Assembly: GCF_000699445.3 (NCBI RefSeq)
Contig: NC_067198.1
Coordinates: forward strand, 2,113,301-2,177,300
Length of the DNA stretch: 64,000 nucleotides
Direction of reading: 5' to 3'
Source of the DNA: Schistosoma haematobium
Taxonomy: Eukaryota > Platyhelminthes > Trematoda > Strigeidida > Schistosomatidae
Below, piece after piece: positions 1 through 12,400 of this stretch. The number at the start of each line of letters is the position of its first letter. Within the stretch, counting starts at the first letter, position 1. Under the pieces are notes generated by a model that searched no databases, was not told the DNA's origin, and was given only the letters and a program-made list of their open reading frames with translations. The position numbers and the translations under genes were made by a program.

Positions 1-150
1 ATTCACGATCTCATCTTCCATTGTACTGAGGTAGATATCTGTATCTACCCGACACGGATTAGCTCCAATTTGAACATCAATCGATTCATGATCTCAATCA
101 AAATTTAACAATCTCCACAACCCCTATACTGATCCTATTAGATTATCTTA
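1..150. repeat. Family B repeat fragments in inverted arrangement
   Basis: Minus-strand leader of family B (1-75) joined to the plus-strand tail (TTCATGATCTCAATCAAA near 86-105, then CCACAACCCCTATACTGAT). The tRNA head and ribozyme are missing between the two arms. Confidence 0.55.
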
Positions 151-330
151 CCTTATTTTATCAAATAAATTATAGAGATTATTTCGAATCATTTCAAATT
201 AAACAATTTCTTTTTCATTAGTAACCATAATATTTATTCTGAATGAAAAAAACAAACAAACAAACAAACAAACAAACATAGGATAAGTATTACGTAATTT
301 CAGATTGTTACATTCAGATAAATTGTACTA

Positions 331-380
331 TAAACGGCCTGGTAACTAAATATATATATATTTAGTTACCAGGCCGTTTA
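331..380. repeat. Perfect 50-nt palindrome
   Basis: The two 20-base arms (TAAACGGCCTGGTAACTAAA and its reverse complement) flank a TA run. The whole 50 bases equal their own reverse complement. Confidence 0.9.
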
Positions 381-805
381 TATATATATAAGAGTACATT
401 ATTCATAAATGTAGGGAGATTAGTTATCCAATAATATACATATGATTGGTTGATTAGTATTGTTTAAATGAACAGTAGTATTATCATTGAAATTGATTTT
501 ATATTACCATTACCACTGAAATAAATCTCAAAATGGATAGACTATTAGAAGTACATTCGTTTAATCATTCGGTAATCTTTCCATCTATACATATACCTAC
601 ACATATGCATGAATGCTTATGCAACAACAACAAAAAAAACAATCATAGAATTTATCCTGAAAATTGACCGACAACTTGATGTATATAAGCGGTATCATTT
701 CTAATTGACAGCGGTAAAACTAATGATATTCATATATTATTATTAATATTGTTTTGATCGTCAATATACTACTTAAATTTCATAATTATCAGTAGTGGAT
801 ATCAC

Positions 806-839
<34 letters not shown>

Positions 840-1199
840 ATAAAAATAATATTTGATGCCTGTCATGAAATGAATTTACTTAGTGGTGGATTGTTTTTTC
901 GTATTCGTCGTCGTTGTCGTCGTCGACGTCGTCATTGTTGTTGTTGTTGAACGCACAAAGGCATCGCATTTATTCTTTATCATTATGATTATTATAAATA
1001 GTTGGGAAAGTGATTTTTGTTTATGGTTTATTTTAATTATTATTTATACAGTGTGTACAACGGTGAAAACGTTTATGAATTGATTTCTTCATATTTTCTG
1101 ACAATAATATTACTGATATTTTACATAAGTAGTTTATTGTCTATAAAGTAAATTATTTCGGAATTTTTGTTTAGAAACTTTGTATTACTCTAATATCAA

Positions 1200-1470
1200 T
1201 CAATTGTAGTCCTAAATAAAAATGAGAAGATTCAAGTAAAACGATACCAAGTGGACTTAAAACTTCAATCCATTGCACAAGCAAGTGGTTGTCATGATTC
1301 AGTAGCTAAATGGACAACACTATGATGTTTGAAGTGAATGATATTGGGTCCGAGTACAAGAGTGAGCATCAATTCTGAGATGTAGGTACATCGAGTTGAC
1401 GAAGCTTAAATAGGAAGAAATGCATGTCCTGGATTCCACTGCCAGCCACTATCCATCTTTGCTTACACTA
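1200..1470 (+). repeat. Family A (Sm-alpha-like) tRNA/hammerhead repeat
   Basis: Tail of one unit followed by a tRNA-like head (CAGTAGCTAAATGG, GGGTCCGAGTAC) and a degraded hammerhead near 1375-1425 (TTGACGA core, GAAAT). Sm-alpha is the S. mansoni SINE-like family in which a hammerhead is already known. Confidence 0.7.
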
Positions 1471-1604
1471 ATATATTCATAAATATTTAAGTATTTTCTA
1501 TCTGCGATATGATACGATCTCTGAATATAATTCAGATAAATAAATTATATCTTTTATGTTGGTGGAAATTGAGGATTTTCTTTTAGTTTTAATATAAATT
1601 TCGA

Positions 1605-1785
1605 CTGAAAGTTCTGGATTGGTTGAGGTTAGACATTAACACTATTGGATTCCGGCCGGCTCAATGGTTTAGAGTTTAAGTGCATGAGACTGACAGGTCC
1701 TGAGTCGGAATCGCTCGGCGCGGGATCGTAGATGCACACTGTTGAGGAGTCCCATCCTAGGACGAAACAGTCAACTCTGTCCTCC
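1605..1785 (+). repeat. Family B tRNA/hammerhead repeat
   Basis: Leader, tRNA-like head (GGCTCAATGGTTTAGAG A-box) and a decayed hammerhead (core TTGAGGA) joined to a LINE fragment. The tail is missing. Confidence 0.65.
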
Positions 1786-2375
1786 GCCTTCTTTTCTACT
1801 TTTATCCAATTGTTCCTCATTCTTCTTAATATCCGTCTTCATTTCTCTGTGTAATATTTTCTTTGCTCTTCCTCATCTCCTTTGACCTTCAGGATTCCAT
1901 GTGGGAGCTTGTCTATTGACGCAGTTGTATGCTTTCCTCATTGTATATCCTATCCAATTACAGTTCTTCTTCCTGATTTCTTCCTCCGCACAGCAATCTG
2001 GTTTGTTCTCTCACACAGTACGTTGTTGATGATAGTGTAGTGTCTGGCAAACAAATCTGAATTATTTTGTGTAGAAATCTGTTAATAAATACTTGTACCT
2101 TCTGCATGATGGCTTTTGTAGTTCTTCAAGTTTCCGCCTCATGCAGTAGAACTGTCTTGACATTTGCATTGAAAATTGTGACTTTGATGTTGGTTCACAG
2201 TTGTTTTGATTTGCAGATGTTCTTCAGTTTTAGATATGCTGCTCTTGCTATGCCGATCCACGCCTTCATATCTGTATCAGATCCACCGTGTTCATCAATG
2301 ATGCTGCTCAGATATGTAAACGTTTTTACATCTTCCAAATCCTCTCCATCAAGTGTGATTCAATTGTTGCATGCT
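1785..2375 (-). mobile_element. RTE LINE 3' fragment
   Basis: On the minus strand this matches the C-terminal part of the RTE reverse transcriptase (the IDEHGGSDTD-type segment around 2290, and the segment ending near 1800). It carries stops and is joined to a family B repeat at about 1785. Confidence 0.65.
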
Positions 2376-2734
2376 GTATTCAACGATTACATCAGTGAAT
2401 ATGCAACTTGAGTGTATTTATTAAATTATAAATCTAACGTGTCATTAATGAATTAAACTGTTTAATGTAGTAAACTGAATACATTTTGAGAAGCGTAAAA
2501 CAAGTCTAGCTTGAAGAAGAATACCAATCGTTGACATTTATTAAATACCTATTTAATAAGACAGGAAATAGAAACTTGCCAATTGTGATTAGATGATAAG
2601 GGAAACTAGATGAAGGGGGACTGCAGTTGTTATGAGTTACTTTAGACATATCTGATAAAATGATGGAAATGTTTCATTGACACTTAACTATAATCAAGAT
2701 TATCGAATAAGAAAGAGATTTTTCGTATTCACAA

Positions 2735-3075
2735 TTGATTGTTCACTGGATGGTGATCAATGTCATGTGTGTCAAGTCATTCTTAGTGCAGATGGAATCC
2801 TGTCGACCAGGTTGCAATGTGGCTACAATTTTAGGTGACTCGACATTGCGTGCACTATGTTGAAATAAGATGGTGGTTGGAGGTAGTCAACAGGAAACCC
2901 TGTACCCGGGTTTCGTGCTATTTGTCACTCATCAGCAATGTGTACTATAATCTTGAGAGGACTGGTGCTCCCTGACGGATTCGATCCCGTATCACCCAAC
3001 TTCACAGTCAGAGACGTTACCATTGGGTTATCCAGGCCGTCACCGACCTCCTGTAGGACTGAGATGTATTCACAC
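2735..3075 (-). repeat. Family C tRNA/hammerhead repeat
   Basis: On the minus strand: tRNA-like head with A-box-like GGATAACCCAATGG (near 3025-3045) and B-box GGATCGAATCC (near 2978-2988), then a hammerhead (2894-2941), then a tail to about 2735. Its sequence differs from families A and B but the order of parts is the same. Confidence 0.65.
2894..2941 (-). ncRNA. Hammerhead ribozyme (family C)
   Basis: Core CTGATGA, stem II GTG/CAC around ACAAATAG, GAAA, and self-complementary stem III ACCCGGGT, with GTA as cleavage triplet. Stem I is only partly paired in this copy. Confidence 0.6.
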
Positions 3076-3344
3076 TTCTACACTCATTTACCTGTTGAAA
3101 CTGGTCTCCAAATGTTTAGAAAATAAACTTTAAAAGATTGTATGCAAACTTCAGACTCTAATGGAAAATAGTGTTTTAGGAGACGAACAAAAACATTTTG
3201 TTCTATCTAATAGTCACCAGTGAATGCAAAATGGCGGAATGTTAACAAAACCTAGGAGTCGTAATCTTAGCGATTGTATTAAATATTGAACACAATGGAA
3301 AAAGTTAGTTTAAGGAAGAATGTCAGATATGAATTGGAATTGAT

Positions 3345-3480
3345 AAGATTATGGTTGGAAATAGTCAACATGATTTCCTGTCAACAAGGTTCCTTGCTGA
3401 CAAGTGCTAAATAGCATGAAACCCGGGTCCAGGATTTCTTGTCAACTACCTTCAACCACTATCTTTATAAAAGGATGATT
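3345..3480. repeat. Family C snap-back copy with hammerhead
   Basis: A minus arm (3350-3384) and a plus arm (3433-3470) are reverse complements. The ribozyme at 3391-3434 has near-perfect stem II (GTGCTA/TAGCAT), GAAA, stem III ACCCGGGT and GTC, but its core reads CTGACAA. No tRNA head. Confidence 0.65.
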
Positions 3481-3519
3481 TGATCATTCTTTGTTAATCA
3501 ATACTTTGCTTTCATTCTT

Positions 3520-3785
3520 ACTTACTCCTGGAGCCCCTCTTGGTACTACTGGCGGTCACAAACCTGGATAGAAGAGGAGGATTGATTATGGGGTTAGCGA
3601 CTCTATCTCGTAGAAAACTAACTAGCTAAAACAGTATTAACCAGGGGAAAATATAGTTCAAACCATCTAAACTCTACCCTGAAAGTTAGAAGGTCTTGAT
3701 TTAGAAGAATTATGGCACCTCATAATGAAAGCCTAGTTCGTTCGGAAGCTCCTTCTAACAACCATAGCAACCATTCATTTAAGTA
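3520..3785 (+). mobile_element. RTE LINE 5' untranslated fragment
   Basis: It matches the 5' leader of the element at 9905-13118 in opposite orientation, including the shared GGGGTTAGCG, TTTAGAAGAATTAT and TTCTAACAACCA pieces. It stops at the point where the ORF would begin. Confidence 0.6.
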
Positions 3786-3840
3786 CATGAAATCCTCGTT
3801 GTTAATCAATATTATTATTAATTAATGTACCTGATTATAA

Positions 3841-4220
3841 ATTCACTTGGTATTGTTTGGCTTGTATCTTCCCATTGAGTTTTAAGACCTCAATTTATCA
3901 GTCTCTTATTGGCATATGTGCATACTGTGCTTTGCCTCGATATTGCCTTAATTCACAAGCTTTATAGTGGCTAGCATTGGAATCTAGTTTGAAGCGCATC
4001 ATTTCGTCCTATTTGGAACTCGTCAGTTAGATGTACCTACATCTTAGAGTTGATATCCACTCTGGGACTCGAACCCAGTACCGTTTGCTTCAAACATCAT
4101 CTCGTTATCCACTTAGCTATTGAGTCTTGATAGCCACTTGCTTTTGCTAACGAGTCCCAAATAGAACGAAACGCTCGTCCTGGATTCCACTGCTAGTCAC
4201 TAACCATCATTGCTTAGAAG
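3841..4220. repeat. Family A repeat, head-to-head composite
   Basis: A minus-strand copy with tail (3841-3950), hammerhead (about 3995-4035; CTGACGA, stem II and GAAA kept), B-box near 4070 and A-box near 4105. It is followed head-to-head by a plus-strand hammerhead and 3' arm (4143-4220) whose core is mutated to CTAACGA. Confidence 0.7.
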
Positions 4221-4556
4221 TACCTGATTATAGTTATGAATTCAAGAAATATTCACACATTTCCATAGATATATACTTACATATATATATATATCTATAT
4301 GAACATGCGAACAAAGCTTAGGTATATTAACGGAATTTGTTTTAGTACAGAAAAGATAGTATTCTAAGTACAAATGATGAATATACTGTGTACATTTTAG
4401 TAAAAAAAAAAAGAAAAGAACTAAGGTATGTATGGAATAGATTTGTATAAACTATGAATTGACAAGAACTTGTCTTTTGTTATAATAATAATAAGAAGGT
4501 TTCTCTTCAGTTCGTTTTTTTGGAGAGACATTGGTTATTCTATAAATAAATCTCCT

Positions 4557-4665
4557 ACAATCCTTTCTTTCTTTCTTTCTCTTTCTCCCTCTCCCTCTCT
4601 CTCTTACTCTATCTCCCTATCTCTCTCTCTCTCACACACACACTCACCCTCTCTCTCTCTCTTTA
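4557..4665. repeat. CT-rich microsatellite
   Basis: (CTTT)n followed by interrupted (CT)n and a short (CA)n. Confidence 0.9.
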
Positions 4666-4785
4666 TGTATGTGTTTTGTTTGCACAGTATTGTTACTCGT
4701 AGTATTAAAATTTGGCATTTATATTAAAATGAAAAGAGATGAATTGTTTTCAGTAAGAAGGAATTCGTTTTCGGTATTCTGTTCT

Positions 4786-5000
<215 letters not shown>

Positions 5001-5034
5001 CATCTATCCAGTTAACCATCTATCTCTATACATT

Positions 5035-5290
5035 CACGATCCTACAACAAAAGGATTCGAACCCAAGATATATCAGTCTCGCATGCAAACACTTAATCTC
5101 CAGATCACTGGTGTTAATGTCTAATTTTAGCCAGTTCGCAATATAGCACCACTATCCACCCTTATCTTCAGTGAGTGGGATCGTGGATTCATACTGCTAA
5201 GGAGTCTCATGCTAAAACGAAAGAAAGTCTATTACTTCCAGGTTTTCCATGATAGTCTAACTTTAATCGACTCATGAATTCAACTATTAA
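5035..5290. repeat. Family B repeat fragments, inverted
   Basis: A minus-strand tRNA-like head and leader (5050-5125) meet a plus-strand ribozyme remnant and tail (5170-5290). Both ribozyme cores are broken. Confidence 0.55.
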
Positions 5291-5445
5291 ATCACTACAA
5301 TCATCACAACCCCCCCTGTTTTTTAAAAAAAATTCTACTACTATTATTTTCATCAAGTAGTTTTCAATAATTTATTCCTATTATCTATACGAATTACCAT
5401 TATTGTTAATTTCTATGCATTAACTAAATTCTTTTTCAACGGTTA

Positions 5446-5745
5446 AGATCATGGGTCAGTTGAAGCTAGACCGCCATGGGAAACCTGGAAGAACTGGACG
5501 GCCGTTTCGTCCTATTGTGGGACTCCTCAGTAGTAGTCTGGTGGTCTAGTGGTTAAGTGCTCGCGCGCGAAACCAGTAGGTCCTGGGTTCGAATCTCGTA
5601 GGCGGCGAGGTCGTAGATGCGCACTGCTGAGGAGTCTCACAGTAGGATGAAACGACTGTCCAGTGCTTCCAGGTTTTCCATGGTGGTCTAGCTTCAACTG
5701 ACTCATGATCTTAACCATTGAAATTACTATAATATCCATAAAACC
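5446..5745. repeat. Family B repeat, two opposing hammerheads around one tRNA-like head
   Basis: A minus-strand tail and hammerhead (5446-5527) lie head-to-head with a plus-strand unit: A-box TGGTCTAGTGGTTAAG near 5540, B-box GGTTCGAATCTC near 5586, hammerhead 5621-5666, tail to 5745. Confidence 0.8.
5621..5666 (+). ncRNA. Hammerhead ribozyme (family B)
   Basis: Stem I GCACTG/CAGTGC is perfect, the core is CTGAGGA ... GAAA, stem II has one wobble, and stem III is the tiny hairpin ACGACTGT before the GTC cleavage triplet. All conserved core bases are present, so cleavage after 5660 is plausible. Confidence 0.8.
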
Positions 5746-5891
5746 CATCTGATATTAAATTCTTTTTACTAATTGTTCAGCTATCCAATACATGTGCAAT
5801 AGACTATACACAATATCAGCTCCTATCAGTCTGTCATTCATTAAATTTAAAACAGTGATTAACGATTATATAATTTATAAAGTAATTCATC

Positions 5892-6425
5892 ATGAAAGCT
5901 GATCCATCATACATAGATCTTCTTTCACCATGTCCTATTTATCCTAATCCAATGTTAGCATTTAGTTCAAATATACAAAATTCAGGAAATTTATTTTCAT
6001 CAGATATTTATAAAGATTTAAAACCAATTAGTTGTAATGGAGTTACCATAACAACAACAGCAACACAACCACCCCCACCCCCACTACCTCCACTACCATC
6101 CCTAACAACAACAACAACAAATTGTACATCAGTACTTGGTGAAATAACAACATCATCGACATATACATCATGTTTTCCTACTGGCTACTATTCGTCTTCT
6201 AATTCCTCCTTAATCTCATCAGTAGAGATATCGGCAACACCGGTAACATTCAATAATGATACATCATCAATAATTATGATAAAAATTTTTTATTTATTAG
6301 AAACTATATGTCGATCGAAACATTTAATATACGAAGAAAAATTAAAAATTCTTATGAATATAGCTGAATATGTAATAAAATTTTATGAATATTTAACAAA
6401 TTCAAGTATCAATGATCCAGTTTCA
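5892..6425 (+). CDS. SoxD exon 1 (first coding exon seen)
   Basis: It has 178 codons, from an ATG preceded by an in-frame TAA three codons upstream, to a CA/GTAAGT donor at 6426. It includes a Pro run (about residues 57-65), Thr/Ser-rich sequence, and a hydrophobic helical stretch near residues 133-170 that could be a reduced dimerisation helix. The in-frame TAA supports this ATG unless a splice acceptor lies between them. Confidence 0.75.
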
Positions 6426-9400
6426 GTAAGTTTCATTGTTGTATTGTTTGTTTGAATCTTTGCATTAATGTTCAAGATTATGATTGGTCAGTCTTTTATT
6501 GATATATGTGCATCCTGTATAGATTGCCTCGATATTGCTAGTGGGTGGCCTATGCTCCTCCACGAGGATAGTGGTTAACAACAATCGAATCCATGACACG
6601 CGACACTTCTTTCTACCTGGGGCTCATCAGCTGGATGTATCTACATCTCAGAGTTGATGTTCATTTCGAGACTTAAACCCAATACCGTTCAATTCAAATA
6701 TAGGTACATCCGGCTGATGAGCTCCAGATAGAAAGAAGTGTCGCGCGCCCTGGATTTGATTGTTGTTAACCACTATCCTCGTGAAGGAGCATAGGCCGCC
6801 TACGAACAATATCGAGGCAATCCCGTTATCCACTGATCTACTGAGTTCTGATAGCCACTTGCTTGTGCAATAGGATGAAGTTTAAACTCATTTGGTATTC
6901 TTTACTTGAATCTTTCCATTGTAGTTTAGGAGTGAAATTGACCAGTCTCTTGTTGGCGTATATGTATCCTGTGTGGATTGTCTCGACATTGTCTTAGCTC
7001 ACAAGCATCCTAAGCAAAGATGAATAGTTGCTAGCAGTAGAATTCAGATTGACAGACGAAACTTCTTCCTATTTGTGACTTGTCAGTTGGATGTGCCTGT
7101 ATCCCAGAGTTGATGTTCACTTCGGGACTCGAACCCAATACCGTTAGCTTCATTATATGTTATAATTCTCCTAACAGCTCGTATTATTGAATCATTTCTA
7201 TAAGCAAAAAATATTCATATGTTTTTAACAACAACAAAAAAGAAACAGTTCTACTGTGAATGAATTTTCTCAACGCCGATTGGAACGGTTGATAATGTTA
7301 TCAACGGGCACACGACTTTCGTGACCTTAAATATGACTCCAATCATAATGTATGATGATTTGTCATCAAAATATACATCCCAGTTATCCTTGTATATAAT
7401 CATCGAATTAAATCACATTAGAAAATGACAGAATTAAACAAGTCAAATAATAGAATGAAGTTTGAATACGTATGTTTCATATACTCATTCATGTGAATAG
7501 ACAATCAGGAAAATGAAGCGAAACGTAAAGGGTGAATCGAAACAGATCGGAGAAGGCATGTAAGCCAACTCCATTTAACCAAGAGTGAATTGATATTTAT
7601 AGTCAAGCAAAAACAAGTTACAGACACATGATGAATAGGATAAGTAATTAACATATGCGATCATATAACGAAATAGTCAAGATTAATAAGTGAATAAGTG
7701 ACGGGGTAAAAACATGGCTTCAGAAGAATGAATAGATTGGTCTATATAGAGGCTAGAATAACCTCATATAACTTCATATGTGAATTTCCATCATTTATCC
7801 TTCATATTCTATATGATTCTTCCAATTCACGATTCCTTTCTATTTCCTTTTCTATTCTCTTTAACTCGATCTTCTTAACCTTCTGCTGCAAGGTTTTCCA
7901 CTTCTGCTTGGTGTTGCACACTACTTATGTCTGTCGATATAAGTAGCGTACACCGCACTCATCCCCTTTTTAAACGGTAGCTCTTACGATTGTTCTGCTC
8001 GATGTGCCACCTTCTTTTCTGCAGTCTGTGCCACTCTCCATGTCGAAATGTCGAATTCGCTGACCTCCATAGCAATGACGACCTACCGGGTCATCTAAAT
8101 ACGATGTCCTTCGAGCAGATGTACGTTTCTCCCTCCTCTCTCCATCGACAACAATCGCTACAACCAACACCAATCCACCAGAACATTCTACTTGATGTCA
8201 CTTCCTCCACAACAAATAGCGCCTCCTCTTGACCACAATGCTAGTTAGTTAGTAACAATAATAACTCGGAGTACACCATAGCCTTATCGGTACTCCACTG
8301 TAATTATTCGATGTTTTTTGTAAAACTAATAGTAAGTCTTCTACACCTCATAGACGGGCTAAAGTAGTTGCGTTTTCAATATCATTTTGAATCACCTGAT
8401 ATTTACACATATCAGAATCACTGATTTAATCCAATGATTTCATTGATCTGTATATCATTATGTTTTACCTAATCAACTTACATACACTTACTAAATTTAC
8501 AATTTTCTTTGTAGCAGGATCATGAAACTCCACTGAATCTGACACAACCAAAACTATTGAATAAAGAGACAAATATCAATGTATCTCCTTTGTTTACATC
8601 ATCTCAAACATCATCCTCATCATCATCATCATCATCTTCTTCGTCCATCCTTTATCATTTCAATCAACAGAATTCCCCTGATCAATCAGTGAAACCTGAT
8701 AAACAATCAATTTCATTATCAACACCAAATAATAATACTTCAACTAATTTAGTAATTCCAATACCACAGCCTATACCTTGGTTACAAAAATCAGATCAAT
8801 TATCAAATGGATCAAATAGCACTTCAAATAATAATAATAATAGTAGTAGTAATGTGACATTTCCTGAAACGAATTTAACTTCATCATTGAATTGGTTATC
8901 AACATTATCAGATGGTAAAGAATTACCAAATTGGTTATTAGAACAGATTACACCAACTAATGAAAAGGTAGGTATATAGGGAAAGTTAATCACTATACTC
9001 TATAAGTATATCATTTTTCCATTAATATCTATATCAATACTATTTGTCAGAAGGGGGTTTTGTGGAGATCTTCATAATTTAATAGTTGAATTCATGAATT
9101 AATTAAATCGAGATCATCATGAAAAACTTGCAAGCACTGGATAGTCGTTTCGTCCTAGTATGGGACTTCTCAGCGGTGGGCGTTTACGACCTCATTCATG
9201 GGACTTGAACCCAGGACCTGTTGGTCTTGAACGAAAACGCTTAACCCCTAAACCATTGAGAAGACATTCGATGGTGTTCATGTCTAATTTCAACCAATTT
9301 ACTTATTGATCATACCATCTAGATACCTTGCTGAATTATACTGTCAATAGATATCTTTCACTGATTATCCTTACACTCCATGATTCCGCTCATGGGATTT

Positions 9401-12400
9401 GAAACCGTCCGTTCAGTACTTTCCAGGTTTTCAATGATGATCTAGCTTAACTTGTCTCATTAATTCAACTATTAAAAATTATCAGTGTGATTCTATTGAG
9501 AAGCCATGACCAGTGGAGTTAATCCGTGTCAAGTAGGGATAGGTATCTACCTCAGTACAATGGAAGATGGTCGCGCAATTTCACGGATTGGTTGAGGTCG
9601 GATATTAACACCTTTGAATGTGGGCGAGCTCAGTGGTCTAGAGGATAAGCATTCACACCCGAAACCGAAGGCCCTTGTTTGGAATCCCGCGAGCGAGATC
9701 GTGGATGCGCACTGCTGACGAGTCCCACAATGGTACGAAACGTCTGTCCAGTGCTTCCAGGTTTTCAATGATAGTCTAACATCAATCGGTTCATGATGTC
9801 AATCAAAAATATTAAAAAATTATTACAATCTCCACAAACACCACCCACCCACCCACCTTCATCTCAATTTATTTTTAATTTACTCTAGTTACTTCAATTG
9901 TACTTAATTACTTACGCCTGTTACTCCTCGTGAAGAAGCATAGGCCACTCACCAGCATTATTCATACAACCCTGTCCTGGGCAATCCTTTCCAGCTCCTT
10001 CCAGTTGTTATTCATCCTTTTCATATCTGCTTATACTATTAGACGCAATGTGTTCTTTGGCCTTCCACTTTTTCGCTTCCCTTCAGGATTCCAAGTTAAG
10101 GCTTGCCTCATGATGCAGTTTGACGATTTGCGTAATGTATGTCCTATCCATTCCCACCGTCTTTTCCTAATTTCCTCTTCAGTTAGAATCTGGTTTGTTC
10201 TCTCCCACAGAAGGCTATTGCTGATGGTATCCGGCCAATGGATGTTGGGTATCTTGCGTAGACAACTATTCATAAGTACTTGTACATTCTTCATGACGGT
10301 TGTAGTAGTTCTCCAAGTTTCAGCTCCATACAGTAGAACTGTCTTGACGTTCGTATTGAAGATTCTGACTTTAATATTGGTTGAAAGTTGTTTTGAGTTC
10401 CATATGTTCTTCAATTGTAGGAATGCTGTCCTTGCTTTGCCAATCCTTACCTTTACGTCTGCATCTGAACCTCCTTGTTCATCGATGATGCTTCCCAGGT
10501 ATGTGAAGGATTCTACATCTTCCAGAGTTTCGCCATCAAGAGTGATTGGATTGCTGTTTTCCGCTTTGAATTTGAGGACCTTAGTTTTCCCCTCGTGTAT
10601 GCTGAGGCCTACTGATGCAGAGACTGCTGCTACACTGGCTGTCTTTGTCTGCATCTGTTCGTGTGTATGCGATAGGAGGGCTAGGTCATCTGCGAAGTCC
10701 AAATCGTCTAATTGATTCTGAGCTGTCCATTGTATTCCGTGTTTTCCTTCAGATGTCGAGGTCTTCATAATCCAGTCGACCACCAGAAGAAAGAGGAATG
10801 GATCGAGTAGACAGCCTTGTCTGATTCTGGTCCTTACTTGAAATGCATCTGTTATCTGTCCTACATGCATGACTTTGCACTGTAGTCCGTCGTATGAGTT
10901 CCGGATAATATTGACAATCTTCCCAGGAACTCCGTAGTGTCGAAGAAGTTTCCATAACGTCCTCCTATCTACACTGTCAAATGCCTTTCCATAATCAATG
11001 AAGTTGATGCATAGTGATGAGTTCCACTCAACTGATTGTTCGACGATGATCCGTAGTGTTGCAATTTGGTCTGTACACGACCGATCCTTACGGAATCCAG
11101 CTTGATGATCTCGAAGCTGGGCGTCTACTTCATCTTTCATCCTGTTCAGCAACACTCTGTCGAAGACCTTCCCTGGTATTGACAGTAGTGTAATGCCTCT
11201 GTAGTTTTCACATTTGCTCAGATCTCCTTTCTTTGGAATCTTGACGAGGTGCCCTTCTTTCCAGTTCATCGGCACTTGTTCCTCCTCCCAAATCTTTTTG
11301 AATAAAAGGTAAAGCATGCTTGTGGCTATTTCGACGTCTGATTTCAGTGCTTCAGCAGGTATGTTGTCGGGTCCCGCTGCTTTCCCGGTCTTGATTTGTC
11401 TGACGGCCATTCTAATTTCTTCCGTAGTTGGTGGATTGACATCTATAGGAAGATCTATGTGTGCTGCTTCGATGTTCGGTGGATTCTTTGGAGCCGGCCT
11501 ATTCAGGAGCTCTTCGAAGTATTCTACCCATCTGTTACGCTGTTGTTGAATTTCAGTGATTGGCTTGCCTTCTTTGTCTTTGACCGGCCTCTCCGGTTTA
11601 CTGTATTTCCCTGATAGTTTCTTCGTTGTATCGTAAAGCTGTTTCATATTTCCTTCTCTAGCAGCTTTTTCTGCCGCCGTTGCTAGTTCTTCCACGTATT
11701 TCTTCTTATCGGCTCTAATGCTCCTCTTCATTTGCTTGTTTGTTTCTGTGTATTCAGCTTGTGCTTGGACTTTTTCTGCTCGTGTTCGGGTGTTATTAAT
11801 TGCTGTCTTCTTGTTCTTCCTTTCTTTGATCTTGTTCAGAGTTTCTATAGAGATCCATTCCTTATGATGGTGTTTCTTTAGGCCCAGAACCTCTTGACAC
11901 GTTGAAGTTAATGCTTCTTTGATACTTTTCCAGTTGTCATCCACAGTAGTTTCTTCTTCCTTCAGTAGATCCTATAAGGCTTGGAACCTGTTGTTGAGAG
12001 CTATCTTGAATTCATTGAGTCTGTCAGTATCTCGAAGGAATGCTGTATTGAACCTTTGTATTGCTGTTTGTCCACTTGTCCAGTTCCTTTTTAGCTTCAG
12101 TTTTAAATTGGCCACAACTAGGTGATGATCAGAATCTATGTCAGCTCCTCTCCTGGTTCTCACATCTTCCATTGTCTTTCGGAACATTTTACTGATGCAA
12201 ATATGATCTATTTGGTTCTCTGCAGTGTGGTCCGGTGAGATCCTTGTAGCTTTGTGTATACGTTTGTGTAGAAATATTGTGCTGCCTATGATCAATTTGT
12301 TGAATGCACATAGATTTGCAAATCTTTCCCCATTTTCGTTTCTCTCTCCCAGTCCACGTCGCCCCATGATATCTTCATATCCGGTGTTGTCTATTCCGAC

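Noticed and set aside
883..1083. 66-codon frame starting MVDCFFVFVVVV
   Set aside because: Driven by GTC/GTT repeats; no splice context or homology.
9930..10715. 261-codon plus-strand frame
   Set aside because: Antisense shadow of the RTE reverse transcriptase, whose motifs are on the minus strand.
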